Shown here piece after piece: positions 1 through 9,434 of a stretch of 64,000 nt of DNA (position 1 is its first letter; each line of letters begins with the position of its first letter). The position numbers and the translations under genes were made by a program. Source of the DNA: Ignavibacteria bacterium. GTDB taxonomy: Bacteria > Bacteroidota > Ignavibacteria > Kapaibacteriales > UBA4661. The notes under the pieces were generated by a model, which made no database searches, was not told where the DNA came from, and saw only the letters and a program-made list of their open reading frames with translations. The stretch is taken from the NCBI GenBank assembly GCA_014654705.1, contig JACVZY010000106.1, positions 67,043-131,042 on the forward strand, written 5' to 3'.

Positions 1-71
1 CGAAGCCGCTTGACAAGCTACCAACTACACCAAACGGCTTCACTTCCAACATTCTTTTCGGAGCATACATT

Positions 72-332
72 ATGCAAAGCCAACCAACAATTCACAACAA
101 CAACATCGGAAAACCGCTCTATGAGCAGAATGCCGGAACCATTTACGAAATCCCGAACTACGAAATTGAGCGTGATGAAGACAACCCAAGGTTTTTGTTC
201 GATGACATTCCCACGAGGCTGCTACTGCATTGTGCCAACGGAACACTGGATTTGCAGGCTATCGCAAAACAGCAACTTGCAAACAGAGGATTAGACGAAA
301 ATGGCAAGTGGGTAGGCTTCAAACTCAAGTAA
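72..332 (+). CDS. Hypothetical protein, 86 aa
   Basis: I do not recognise this protein. It is acidic to neutral, with no membrane segment. The ATG at 72 follows a GGAG ribosome-binding site at 61-64 at suitable distance, and a good intrinsic terminator follows the stop directly. The gene is on the plus strand, convergent with the leftward tail genes, so it marks the end of the late operon and may belong to a rightward unit that begins left of the window. A possible upstream gene could end with TGA at 11-13, but too little is visible to call it. Confidence 0.6.
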   Translation: MQSQPTIHNNNIGKPLYEQNAGTIYEIPNYEIERDEDNPRFLFDDIPTRLLLHCANGTLDLQAIAKQQLANRGLDENGKWVGFKLK

Positions 333-340
333 TGACAAGT

Positions 341-369
341 GCCCCGCTCAAAAAGCGGGGCTTTTTGTT
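341..369 (+). terminator. Intrinsic terminator, plus strand
   Basis: A GCCCCGC/GCGGGGC hairpin (341-347 with 355-361) is followed by a T-rich run. It ends the 72-332 gene. The minus strand has no T-run after the hairpin, so leftward tail transcripts are probably not stopped here. Confidence 0.85.
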
Positions 370-920
370 TACTGCAAAATCGCCACCGCAATCGCTGCGT
401 ATATGATATTAAGCGTTTGCGGACTTGCCGATTCATTGAAAAACCGCAGCGCAAGCCGCATTTCGTCGTCTTTGACAAAGTAGAAATCATCTTCCATCAC
501 CATTTCGAGGTATGCAGTATTTGTCTCCGCGTCGGTCTTTTGCAGCACCGCAAAGATGGGCATTTCCGCGTCTCGTGTTCCGCGACGACAGGCGAGGATA
601 AAGCGTCCGATGTTCGGGTTTGGTTCAAACTGCACCAATACTCGCACGTAATAGGTTGCACCGCGACTTTTCAGAACAAACGGGGCAGTAGCAGTCACTT
701 CGTCGAGTGGCGAATCGTCAACGACAGGAACGTGCAGATTATGGTCGTGCCACGTTTTTGCAGCAACGGTAGCGGATTGTACCGCATCCGACGAGTAGGA
801 ATATACCAAGCGCGTCAGTGCCCCGGTATAAGAGGTCGAAGTATTGCGCTTCGGTGGCGTGTATTTTGCCTCGTGTTTGGGCTGCGTTGTGCGGCGCTTT
901 TCGGCTTGCTGTGTAGGCAT
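369..920 (-). CDS. Probable phage tail-end protein, 183 aa
   Basis: This is the last gene of the leftward tail operon, 2 nt after the stop of the 617-aa tail protein. The N-terminus is basic and rich in Thr, Ser and Lys, and the body is predicted beta-rich. It has no signal peptide or clear family match that I can name. Position downstream of the tape measure and two distal-tail genes suggests a baseplate or tail-tip accessory protein. That function is inferred from context only. Confidence 0.55.
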   Translation of the reverse strand: MPTQQAEKRRTTQPKHEAKYTPPKRNTSTSYTGALTRLVYSYSSDAVQSATVAAKTWHDHNLHVPVVDDSPLDEVTATAPFVLKSRGATYYVRVLVQFEPNPNIGRFILACRRGTRDAEMPIFAVLQKTDAETNTAYLEMVMEDDFYFVKDDEMRLALRFFNESASPQTLNIIYAAIAVAILQ

Positions 921-922
921 GA

Positions 923-2776
923 TTAGTCAGGAATGGTAAGAAATTCAACGTCCGCGTGACCTGTCTTGTAGTCGGCTTCGCATTTGAGCAGGAGTGCTTT
1001 ATTGCCGAGCGGCGCAAACTCCGGCACAATGGACATATCAAGCGGGTAAATATCGCCCACGTACAATCCGTTGAGGTCAGGACGCAGCTTGATTCTGCCT
1101 GTCAAGAGCGACATATACCGATGCCCAAACCGCTTCTGTGCTGCCATACAAACCGCATTCGGCAAGCCGCTTTTCTCCTGTGTTTTGATAGCATACCCCG
1201 TCCAGAGATACGCATCATTCGCCGTCGCGCTTAAAAGGTCGGGCTTTGTTGTGTAATTGTCCACCGCGATTGGATATGCCGTGAGACCGTCGTGCATTAA
1301 CACCGCTTCGTGGATGCGAGAAAAACCGTCAGAAACGAGCGGATTCAAGTGATACAGCGCATTGACATTGAAACCATCTGCTTGCAAATACACTCCGCCT
1401 TCATCGGCAGTTTCGGCGCTGGCTGTGGGAAGATTGTGCAAGAAAAAATGGAACGCAAAATCAATCTCGCTCTGGCTGCCTGTTTGAGACTGAATTGCGG
1501 AAGTTTGGTCGGACTCGCTTGGCATTCGGATTTCGTCGCTCTTGGCTGCTCGAATCGTATTACCGCCTTGCTCAAGGTCAAAATCGTAATCAATAAACTC
1601 CGTGAGTGCAATCGTGTCGTGAACCGGCTGAACATTCTGCAATACCGCACCAAAGCGCAGCGTCAGCGTACTTGTCCGACAAGCGTTCAGCGTCGGAACA
1701 AGCACCAATTTGAGGTAAAAATTTTCGGCAAAATCATTGAACCAGTCCCACATATTGGCGAACATATCGCCATTGCCCCACCCGTGGTCTTTGTCGTTGG
1801 ACAGCAGCCCGCCTATTGTCTCACTGTCGGCACTCTTACGGATTTGAGCAATAAAACTGAGGTCTGCAAATGGTATGGCTGCGCTTGGTGTATTGGCGAC
1901 AATATCCGATTGCGCATAGAAAGTATGCGGTATGGCAATATCAAATGCAAAGGTAGCGGCATTGTCACGTGAGAGCTTCCGATACCATTTTTGCAGTTCA
2001 TCACGAACAAAAAACAGGAAATTTTGCAGCGAAATAATCTTGAACACGTGACCATTACTGAAAAGACGTGTCCAAAGAACATCCGAGCTATCTTTAACGA
2101 ATGCGTCATACAGCGAAATTACGCCCGTCGCTGCAAGCGAAGGCGGCAAAAAGACAGTCAAAGCAACTAATGAAGCTACGTTTACCGATTCAGAAATAGC
2201 ACGAATGACGTGAACAATCGTAATATCTACCGTCAATTTAACGCTGTCGCGCTCCTTTTTGCCTTTGTACTTTGAGGTCGGAACGCGCTTCTGTACGCCC
2301 TCAAAGATGCGCGTAAAATCGTCGTATCCGAGAGCATCATCACCGAAGTCCGTTGACAAAATCCAAAAATTCGCCAATGGTACTTTGGGACCAAGTTTCT
2401 CAATAAGCGCAAGGACGGCATAAATCAAGTAGGCGATAATCTGTGCCAACAGTCCATACGCGCCTCCCGAAGTAGTCGGTGGCACAAAAGGCGGAATGCT
2501 ATCGGTTTCGGTGGCATACTCCACAATCCACGTTTTTAGTTCACTGGGCAGCGCTGAGAAATTGAGCTTTATCGTCAGTTCCGGTGTATTGTACAGCGAA
2601 ATGGGCAGCGTTTCAAAGGCTGTGGTGGCTTTGAAATCGCTGGTAAGAAAAGCATTTGGCGGAAAATTCTTGATGGTAGGAGACGAAAGCGGCACGGTGT
2701 CAGACGGAATAAATCGTAGCTCATACCGCCAGCCGCTATCTGCTTTCCAACGATGCTGATAAATGACGTTTTTCAT
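923..2776 (-). CDS. Probable distal tail protein, 617 aa
   Basis: A large protein encoded two genes after the tape measure, where tail-tip or baseplate hub proteins usually sit. It starts at the ATG of an ATGA overlap (2773-2776) with the preceding tail gene, implying coupled translation. Hydrophobic stretches near residues 110-130 and 205-225 break an otherwise beta-rich sequence and could be buried or membrane-active. No peptidase or lysozyme motif was recognised. The distal-tail role is inferred from order, not from a family match. Confidence 0.6.
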   Translation of the reverse strand: MKNVIYQHRWKADSGWRYELRFIPSDTVPLSSPTIKNFPPNAFLTSDFKATTAFETLPISLYNTPELTIKLNFSALPSELKTWIVEYATETDSIPPFVPPTTSGGAYGLLAQIIAYLIYAVLALIEKLGPKVPLANFWILSTDFGDDALGYDDFTRIFEGVQKRVPTSKYKGKKERDSVKLTVDITIVHVIRAISESVNVASLVALTVFLPPSLAATGVISLYDAFVKDSSDVLWTRLFSNGHVFKIISLQNFLFFVRDELQKWYRKLSRDNAATFAFDIAIPHTFYAQSDIVANTPSAAIPFADLSFIAQIRKSADSETIGGLLSNDKDHGWGNGDMFANMWDWFNDFAENFYLKLVLVPTLNACRTSTLTLRFGAVLQNVQPVHDTIALTEFIDYDFDLEQGGNTIRAAKSDEIRMPSESDQTSAIQSQTGSQSEIDFAFHFFLHNLPTASAETADEGGVYLQADGFNVNALYHLNPLVSDGFSRIHEAVLMHDGLTAYPIAVDNYTTKPDLLSATANDAYLWTGYAIKTQEKSGLPNAVCMAAQKRFGHRYMSLLTGRIKLRPDLNGLYVGDIYPLDMSIVPEFAPLGNKALLLKCEADYKTGHADVEFLTIPD

Positions 2777-3210
2777 AGTAATTCTTGCCGTAAAAATTTC
2801 ACTGAGTATTCCATAAGACCGCCCGCAGGCTCACTTTTCGAGTGTTCGTTTGGTTCGACTTTCAAGGGGAAGGTGATGTCATATTCCGACAGAAAACCCG
2901 CATCCTGCCAGCGCTGCGTCGTACAGCCCAAAATCCATACGTGTTTTTTGCGGAGCAACTTGCGCAGCTTGGCGTAATCAGACGAGGTTTGCCCGGTACG
3001 TGTGTCGTTTTCGCGTACAGCGAATTGCAGAAAGCGCACCCTAATCACCATGCGCTCCACGCGGCTTGTTTCAACGTAACCGCCCAGATACTCAGTGGTC
3101 TCGCCTTCGTTCTCAAAGTCGGGGTCGGCTATGAGAACGTTATAGGTTTCGCCTGTAACTGGCGGCGTTTCAGTGTTTGACGATGCCAAAGTGATAGTGA
3201 AAAATGCCAT
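2773..3210 (-). CDS. Probable distal tail protein, 145 aa
   Basis: This gene directly follows the tape measure with a TAATG stop/start overlap at 3208-3212, and overlaps the next tail gene by 4 nt. Size and position match the small tail-tip connector found after the tape measure in siphoviruses. The sequence is soluble and beta-rich, without a recognisable catalytic motif. Function is inferred from context. Confidence 0.6.
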   Translation of the reverse strand: MAFFTITLASSNTETPPVTGETYNVLIADPDFENEGETTEYLGGYVETSRVERMVIRVRFLQFAVRENDTRTGQTSSDYAKLRKLLRKKHVWILGCTTQRWQDAGFLSEYDITFPLKVEPNEHSKSEPAGGLMEYSVKFLRQELL

Positions 3211-6200
3211 TAGTATGTCCTCCGTTTCCGTTCTTTTTCGATAAGCACTGCAACACGGTCTCCGCGAACACTCATCTCTCCGCGCAAAGGCTTATCGCTG
3301 TGTGGCTCGAAATTGAGTGCCCGTTCTACACGTTCCAAACGGTTTGTCGTGCGGTCGAGGGCACGTTCCAAAGCTTCGGTACTGAGTGTTTGTGACTGTT
3401 GCTTCATCATAGCAGCATTACCCACAGGCGGCAATACGAGGCTTTGATTGGGCATTCCGGCAACGAAATTTTGTGCTGAAAGTGCAATCGGTTTCATCAC
3501 AGGTGCAAGCATCGTCTGAGCCTGTGCGCCAGCGCTTTGAACGCTGACGACCACATACCGCACCGTTTCCTTGATTTCCTGCTGAATCTGCGGACGGTAG
3601 TAATCAAGCGGGTTTCCGCCAGCAAACATGAATTGAAATAAGTCTTTGTGCTGGAGACTGAGTTTCTTCGGTACAATGGTTTCGTGGTCGGCAACGCGGA
3701 TAAGGTATTTGTCCGGGTCGCTTCCCATGTTTGGTAGCGTCATTGTGCGCCGTCCGCGCTGCGTACCGTCAAAATCTATCACACCGTCCTTGAAACCGAG
3801 AGCTGATTTTGCTACTGCAATAAGCCCTTGGAACGCGGCAATCGCCAAGCCGGAGGCAACAGCACCACCAATGGGACCAAGTTGCGCGAAGGACTGCCCG
3901 AAAATTTGTGCAACCAAGAGCGGCACAATAGCCTGTAACTGGTCAAGAGCCACTTTGAGCAGCGCCGTTCCTGCGTCCTCACCCTGCAGAATAAGTTGCG
4001 TAAATTGCGCTCCGGCAGTGACCACAAGCTGCTCATAGAGCTTGCTTTGCGTCTCTATCCGTGATTTTTCCAAGTTTGTACTCAGGTCACGAGCAGCATT
4101 GTACTCAGCATCTATGCGCTTTGCATCTTCCAAACGTCCTTCTTGCTCTGCTTTCAATTTTTCAGTGAGAAGCTGTTCTGCCTTTAGTCGTGCATTGTTG
4201 AGCGCTGAGTACGTTGTTCCCAAGCGGTTTGCTGTGCCGTCGAGCAATTTTTGTTGCTCGGTGAAGGTCGCTTTTACCGCTTCCACAAGCCCAAGGCGAA
4301 GGCGGTTCAGCGCTGCTGCCGGATTGAACTTTTTAAGCGATTCATTCATTTTCGCAATGCCCGCTTCGATGTTGAACGCTTTCGATAAGTCCACCGTCGC
4401 TCCAGCGCCTTGCTTTTCAATATCAATGCGTTTTTGCTTCAATGCCTCCAGCTTTTCGAGGTATTCCACGTAGGAAATCTCGCGCTTGTTGAGCGATTTC
4501 AGGAGGTCTTGCTCTTCCTTTTTCAGGTTGTTCAAGTCCTCCTGTTGTTTCTGTTCAGCTTCCCGCGCACTGGTATCGCTAAAGGCTGCCAGCAGCTTTT
4601 CGCGGATGTTGTACGACAGCGAGACAGCAACGTTAGTACGGCGCAAATACTCAGTTTCAAGTTGGAAACGCTGCTCTTGATACTGCAATTCGGCATCCAA
4701 GCGGGCGCGGCTATTGTTGCCGATGGTTGCAAGTTCTGCGTCGCGCTTGCGTTTCAAGCCAAGCAGCGACAACTGCAATTCCCGCTCGGAAGCATTTTCG
4801 ATAAGCTGAATACGCGCTTCTTCTGCCTCAAACTCGGTTTTAAGCTGCTCCTGCCGTAAAAGGTCAATGTATTTTTGCTTGATACGATTGCGCTGTGCCT
4901 CTGCCTGTGGCGTTTTGCCGACAATAGACAGCAATTCAAGTTCTTGCTGCTTTTCCAATTCCTGACGCTTGAGTTCACCGCGCTTGGTTGCCGATTCCAC
5001 GTCTTTCGCCCGCACCAAATCTGCCTGAGAGCGTACAGCGTCCAGTTCGGTCTTGAGTTCATCGCTACGCTTTTTGCGTTTAATTTCCTCAAGCAGATTT
5101 GCCCGGTCAAGCTCGTACTGCTGGTTGATAAGAAGACGTTTATTGAGAAGTTCGCGCTCAAACTCTGTCCCATTTTCGAGAATACGCTTGCGCTCGGATT
5201 CGACACGCTCTTCGGTCTTTTTACGGGCTTCACCGACCTCTGCGTCACGCTGCACACGCAATTTTGCAGCTTCCGCTTCGAGTTTATCCGCCTCGCTATC
5301 ATTGCCGTTGTCGCGCTGACGAGTAGCAGCTTCATCTTTGGCATTGATTTCCGCCGCGAAACGCTGCTGAATAGCCTTGATTTCTGCCTCCGAAGCTGTC
5401 TGAATGCCACGCAATTCTGCTGAAAGTTTTTCATTGCGTTTGCCAATTTGCTCATCCACAAGCCGCAATTCCGCAGCATTGGCATCTTCTAACGACTTTA
5501 CTTTGCGCTGGTTTTCGTCGTCAATCGCGCTCTGGCGCAGCTTGGCGATACGTTTTTCGTTCTCTTCTTTCAGCTTTGCAAGGTCGTCTTGGTCTTTTTT
5601 CTCGTCTTTTTTGGCACCGTCTTTTTTGCCAATGGCATCAAGAATTGCTTCAATTTCTTTGGCTTGCTTTGCCGTCAACGCCTTATTATTGGCTGCGTTC
5701 AGGAGACGCTGCTCAATGGCTTTTTTCTCTTCATCCACTTGCTTTTTGAGCAGAGAACTTTCATTTTTCCGAAGGTCGGTGGCAGAGATTCTCAGGCTCT
5801 CATAACCGTCCTTGATAGCAGCAACGCGGTCTTGCGTGTTTTTCGCATTTGCTGCTTGGTCAAGCGCTGCAAGCTCGTCGGCAGCCTTTTTGCGCAAAGC
5901 TGCTTCTTGTTCGGTGGCAAATTTCTTCAGTCGAATCCCTTGGTCAACTGTCAAGCCTTCAACCGACTGAATCTTTTGCAAAGCATCTATTTCCGCCAGC
6001 AAACGAGCATTGATGACGCGCTTTTGGTCATCATTGGTCACGCCTTGCTTCTTTTTCACTTCATCAAGCTGCTTGCTGTATTCTGCCGACACTTTGCCCA
6101 GACTATCCTGAACACCTTGTATTGCCTTGTCTAACGAGATTTCCGCAGCTTTTTGATTGAAGCCATTCGAGAATGCCGCACCAGCATTACCACCGATGTT

Positions 6201-8195
6201 GCCCAATTTTGCAACAGCCTGTGCAAAATTCCCTGATGCAAGCGCATTACCGACTTCGCTGACGGTATTTCGGAACGACTGGAACATTGTAATTATGCCG
6301 GAGACGACCGCCCGCACGGTTTCAATCGAAGCCCGCAAGAAATCAAATGCTCGTGTCAGGAAAGAGACCGACTCGCCCGCATTTTGCGTAGCGGACTTTG
6401 TTTCGTTGGTTGCGCCAACAAACTGCCGAATCCATCCTACAACGGCACTCACAACGCCCACCACCGCTTGAAATGCCGCGACAAAAACGTCCGTAATCAC
6501 TCCGGCAACGGTTTTGATGAGTGCAATAATTTCGGACAAAAGCGGCGCGAGGTCTTTCCAAAGCTGCTGAAATTTCTGTCCGGCATCGTTCACAAATGCC
6601 AAAAACGACGCTACAAGGTCGTCAATGAATTTCTTGAACGGTTCGATATTGTTGTAAGCAAAGATGAACGCAGCCACGAGCGCCGCGACTGCTGCAATCG
6701 TTATACCGATTGGTCCCGTGATGGCAGCAAAGGCACTTTGCGCAAAACCGCCCAACGTTCCCATCACACCTTGCAAGCCTCCGAAACCCTTTACGGCTGT
6801 GACCAGTCCGTTTTTGATACCATCGAAAGCGCCTTCGGGAATGATAGCCTTGATACCAGCCAAGCCAGTGAGCGTCGGTGCAAGCTGATTCACCGCTCCA
6901 ATCGCAGCACTGAAACCGCTCCCAAGTCTTTGCTGAATGGAGATAAACACATCCTCTACCTGTGCTTTCAAGCGCTTCATAATTGCTTCGCTTGTTCCCA
7001 GACGAGCATTTGCCTGTGCCACAGCACCGTCAGCGCCCGCAGCACCTTCCCCAACCGCTTTTTCAATTCCCGCTTTGAAATCTTTGTACGTCTTGACGTT
7101 ATCCAGCAGAATACCCGCAGCAGCGCTGTTTTCCGTGCCGAAGATGGTCATGAGTGTGGCGTTTCGCTCCGCCGCGCTGCCCAAGCCGTCCATTCCCCCT
7201 TTTACCTTTGCCAACGCTGCATCCAAGCCTTTTGTCGTGAGCAGTTCGCCCAATTCCTTCGAGGAGGTTCCCATTTTCTTGAGTGATTCTTCTGCCGGAC
7301 CGCTTGCTTTTTGCAATAAACCCAGCACATTTCGGAGCGCAATACCTGCCTCCGAGCCAGTTTTACCACCGACAGCCAGCACCTGAATCGCTGCTGTCGT
7401 GGAAGAAACATCTAGTCCTGCACCCTTTGCCGCAACGCCCACCTGAAGCATAGACTGCGCCACCTGTGGAATCTCGGCAGCACCGACCTTAGCGGATGCT
7501 GCCAGAGCGTTCATTACGTCTGTACTTGCAGCAGCGTCTTTATTTGCGTCGCCAGTGACCAAGCCAAGCTGAAGCATTGTGTCCACAATAGCATTCATGC
7601 TTGTTTGCGCATCATCCCCCGACGCTGCTGAGAGCGTGTTGATGTTCGTTGCCATGAGCGTGAGCGCATCGGCATTGTCTGCCACCTGGGGACCAAGTTT
7701 TGAGAGAACGCCCTGAAAACTCTTTAACTGGTCACTGGCGCTGCCACCAAATTGTTTGGCAAGGTCGCGCCCTCTGTCTCCCAATTTATTCAGCGCTTCG
7801 CCGGATTGACCTGTTACAGCTCCCACGGCTGCCAGCGTTGACTCGTATTCATTGCCGACGTTGACCACATCGTTTAGTGCGCCTGTGGCTGCCAGAACGC
7901 TCTCGCGCAATTGATTGGCATTGAATATCTTGGAAAATGCCGTCTTTGCGCCTCCAAGCGACTGCTCTATACCATCCGAAACTGCTTCCCCGATATTCTC
8001 TCCGGCTTGTTTCGCGCTGCGCTGCGCTCCGGCAAAGCCCTCTTTGATGGCGTTCCCGTCAATGCTGATGCTAATATTCGACAATGACTTCCCCGTTTCC
8101 ACGCCAAACTGACGGGCTTGGTCAATAGCCTGACGTATCGCGCCTACGAAGCCCGATATATCAAGTGTCAGTTGTCCCGTCAGCGCTTGTGCCAT
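3210..8195 (-). CDS. Tail tape measure protein, 1,661 aa
   Basis: This protein sets tail length and spans the tail lumen, later helping DNA passage into the cell. The N-terminal third resembles TP901-type tape measure proteins: Ala/Gly-rich helices with segments such as LAATGALNDVV and VGGKTGSEAGIALRNVLGLLQ. Hydrophobic segments lie around residues 490-520 and 560-590. A very long Lys/Glu/Gln-rich coiled coil covers about residues 660-1,270, and a hydrophobic Ala/Gly patch lies near 1,400-1,460. By the usual rule of about 1.5 angstrom per residue the tail would be roughly 250 nm, a rough inference. Its ATG lies inside the frameshifted end of the upstream tail chaperone gene, as in lambda G/T-H. 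Confidence 0.95.
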   Translation of the reverse strand: MAQALTGQLTLDISGFVGAIRQAIDQARQFGVETGKSLSNISISIDGNAIKEGFAGAQRSAKQAGENIGEAVSDGIEQSLGGAKTAFSKIFNANQLRESVLAATGALNDVVNVGNEYESTLAAVGAVTGQSGEALNKLGDRGRDLAKQFGGSASDQLKSFQGVLSKLGPQVADNADALTLMATNINTLSAASGDDAQTSMNAIVDTMLQLGLVTGDANKDAAASTDVMNALAASAKVGAAEIPQVAQSMLQVGVAAKGAGLDVSSTTAAIQVLAVGGKTGSEAGIALRNVLGLLQKASGPAEESLKKMGTSSKELGELLTTKGLDAALAKVKGGMDGLGSAAERNATLMTIFGTENSAAAGILLDNVKTYKDFKAGIEKAVGEGAAGADGAVAQANARLGTSEAIMKRLKAQVEDVFISIQQRLGSGFSAAIGAVNQLAPTLTGLAGIKAIIPEGAFDGIKNGLVTAVKGFGGLQGVMGTLGGFAQSAFAAITGPIGITIAAVAALVAAFIFAYNNIEPFKKFIDDLVASFLAFVNDAGQKFQQLWKDLAPLLSEIIALIKTVAGVITDVFVAAFQAVVGVVSAVVGWIRQFVGATNETKSATQNAGESVSFLTRAFDFLRASIETVRAVVSGIITMFQSFRNTVSEVGNALASGNFAQAVAKLGNIGGNAGAAFSNGFNQKAAEISLDKAIQGVQDSLGKVSAEYSKQLDEVKKKQGVTNDDQKRVINARLLAEIDALQKIQSVEGLTVDQGIRLKKFATEQEAALRKKAADELAALDQAANAKNTQDRVAAIKDGYESLRISATDLRKNESSLLKKQVDEEKKAIEQRLLNAANNKALTAKQAKEIEAILDAIGKKDGAKKDEKKDQDDLAKLKEENEKRIAKLRQSAIDDENQRKVKSLEDANAAELRLVDEQIGKRNEKLSAELRGIQTASEAEIKAIQQRFAAEINAKDEAATRQRDNGNDSEADKLEAEAAKLRVQRDAEVGEARKKTEERVESERKRILENGTEFERELLNKRLLINQQYELDRANLLEEIKRKKRSDELKTELDAVRSQADLVRAKDVESATKRGELKRQELEKQQELELLSIVGKTPQAEAQRNRIKQKYIDLLRQEQLKTEFEAEEARIQLIENASERELQLSLLGLKRKRDAELATIGNNSRARLDAELQYQEQRFQLETEYLRRTNVAVSLSYNIREKLLAAFSDTSAREAEQKQQEDLNNLKKEEQDLLKSLNKREISYVEYLEKLEALKQKRIDIEKQGAGATVDLSKAFNIEAGIAKMNESLKKFNPAAALNRLRLGLVEAVKATFTEQQKLLDGTANRLGTTYSALNNARLKAEQLLTEKLKAEQEGRLEDAKRIDAEYNAARDLSTNLEKSRIETQSKLYEQLVVTAGAQFTQLILQGEDAGTALLKVALDQLQAIVPLLVAQIFGQSFAQLGPIGGAVASGLAIAAFQGLIAVAKSALGFKDGVIDFDGTQRGRRTMTLPNMGSDPDKYLIRVADHETIVPKKLSLQHKDLFQFMFAGGNPLDYYRPQIQQEIKETVRYVVVSVQSAGAQAQTMLAPVMKPIALSAQNFVAGMPNQSLVLPPVGNAAMMKQQSQTLSTEALERALDRTTNRLERVERALNFEPHSDKPLRGEMSVRGDRVAVLIEKERKRRTY

Positions 8196-8807
8196 CGTCT
8201 AAGTTCCGTAAAATGGTCGTTTCTGCGTAGCTGAGAAGTATCCAGAGCGGTGTGTCCAGTGCTTGCTCGTGCAATAGCGGATTACCGTCTGTGAGCATAT
8301 AAATCAAGAAGAAAAGCGGGTGCGGTGGCTCTTCTTCTACGGTTGGGATGTAGCCTTTTTCTTCTTTGAGGTAACGGAGGCTGTCTCTGTCAAGTTGTCG
8401 GCTTTCTTCATCGGAGTGAAAGCAATGCCAGTACCGCTCAGGGAGTCCCCGATACCAACGAAAAAACCCGTCATCACCTCTTTGATTTGTGCGGTCGAGA
8501 GGTCTTCCATATCCTCAAGGCGCTGCTCCACCGTCGTCGGCGTGAAGCGCTCTTCTCCCTCCGGCACAAGCAAAATTGCCATCGCACGGAACAGCAAACC
8601 TTTCTTCAGCAATGCTGAAATAATTTCTTGAATCGCAGTCCAGCCCAAGTCCTGCGAATCATCGCCACCGTCCATAAGAGCATTGATGAACGGCAGCACT
8701 TCCTCAAGCGTTGCCAACATCATTTTGTACTGCCGACCTGTGATATTGTCGCCCGTCACCAGACGGTATTTTCTGCCATTGATAATGAACATCATTGGTG
8801 TTTCCAT
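8161..8807 (-). CDS. Tail chaperone frameshift product (GT-like), 215 aa predicted
   Basis: A second reading frame stays open from the slippery site at 8355-8361 to a TGA at 8161-8163, with no start codon of its own at its beginning. A -1 slip on G_AAA_AAG adds 64 residues (starting GYIPTVEEEP) to the 151 residues read in frame zero. The extension overlaps the first 35 nt of the tape measure gene. This copies the lambda G/GT arrangement, where the longer form is made in a small fraction of translation events. The open frame and slip site are seen directly; frameshifting itself is inferred. Confidence 0.75.
8337..8807 (-). CDS. Tail assembly chaperone, short (G-like) product
   Basis: This 156-aa soluble protein sits between the major tail protein and the tape measure gene, the fixed position of siphovirus tail assembly chaperones. 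I chose the METPMM start at 8807. The C-terminus ends in a Lys-rich run (about residues 145-152) read across the slippery A-run, then stops at 8337-8339. By analogy with lambda gpG it would bind the tape measure and recruit tail-tube subunits. Chaperone identity rests on position, size and the frameshift signal, since the sequences of such proteins are poorly conserved. Confidence 0.7.
   Translation of the reverse strand: METPMMFIINGRKYRLVTGDNITGRQYKMMLATLEEVLPFINALMDGGDDSQDLGWTAIQEIISALLKKGLLFRAMAILLVPEGEERFTPTTVEQRLEDMEDLSTAQIKEVMTGFFVGIGDSLSGTGIAFTPMKKADNLTETASVTSKKKKATSQP
8355..8361 (-). promoter_or_regulatory. Probable -1 ribosomal frameshift site (GAAAAAG)
   Basis: In frame zero the minus strand reads AAG AAA AAG GCT here. 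Tandem slippage by -1 re-pairs AAA/AAG as GAA/AAA, and the next codon becomes GGC. The site lies about 20 nt before the frame-zero stop. I did not identify a clear downstream pseudoknot. Confidence 0.7.
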
Positions 8808-8870
8808 GAAAAGAAGCCGCTCCCACCTGTGATTGACCACAAGTAGGAGCGACAAAGTGAAAGATTGTGC

Positions 8871-9404
8871 TTAGAATTCAGCAGCCTTGTAGTATTTGCC
8901 CTTGAGTTGGGTAATTGCTACGGGCAGCGACGTTGCCGAGCCGGAAAGTGTCGCGCTGATAACGAGGTCATCCGGCACATCACGAATCTCGAACTTGAAA
9001 CCGCGCTCTGTGCCTTTGCCGGAGCGCTCGGAGCGTTCCGAAACTTTGGCAATGCCATAGAGCGTGTATTCGTGCTTGCCGTTGGGCTTTTTCTTCGCGG
9101 TATCTTCTTTGATGATTTGGTAGTATTTGTCCAAATCAGACAAAAATTCGTCGGTGATAAGGTCATTCGTGAGGAATGTACCTTCAAACGATACCTGCTC
9201 CGTACTCGAAAGCGTGAATTTCTCTTCGCCTTCTCCTTCTACTTCGGTCTTGCTGCCCGTGGGAACGCGCTTGGATTCTTTAATCCAAAAGCCTTCTTCC
9301 CACGTACCTGTTGCTGTATAAGTACCGTCATCCACGTTTGCTTGCGGGATTTCACGATACCACCACTTGCCGGAGCCGTGATTAAACGGTGTTCCTCTAG
9401 CCAT
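8871..9404 (-). CDS. Probable major tail tube protein, 177 aa
   Basis: This soluble, beta-rich protein is encoded just before the tail chaperone pair and after the tail terminator, the usual place of the siphovirus tail-tube subunit. The Gly-rich N-terminus (MARGTPFNHGSG) is followed by alternating charged and aromatic strands. It would polymerise around the tape measure. The family match was not strong by eye, so the call relies on size and gene order. Confidence 0.72.
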   Translation of the reverse strand: MARGTPFNHGSGKWWYREIPQANVDDGTYTATGTWEEGFWIKESKRVPTGSKTEVEGEGEEKFTLSSTEQVSFEGTFLTNDLITDEFLSDLDKYYQIIKEDTAKKKPNGKHEYTLYGIAKVSERSERSGKGTERGFKFEIRDVPDDLVISATLSGSATSLPVAITQLKGKYYKAAEF

Positions 9405-9434
9405 TATTACTCTCCATTCGTTGTGAAAAAACTG

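Noticed and set aside
10-294. Plus-strand frame overlapping the 72-332 gene
   Set aside because: The overlapping frame at 72 has a ribosome-binding site and a terminator directly after it; this one has neither and a composition typical of a shadow.
3646-7386. Many long plus-strand frames antisense to the tape measure gene
   Set aside because: Ser/Cys/Phe-rich composition and lack of starts with ribosome-binding sites mark them as shadows of a long repetitive coding sequence.
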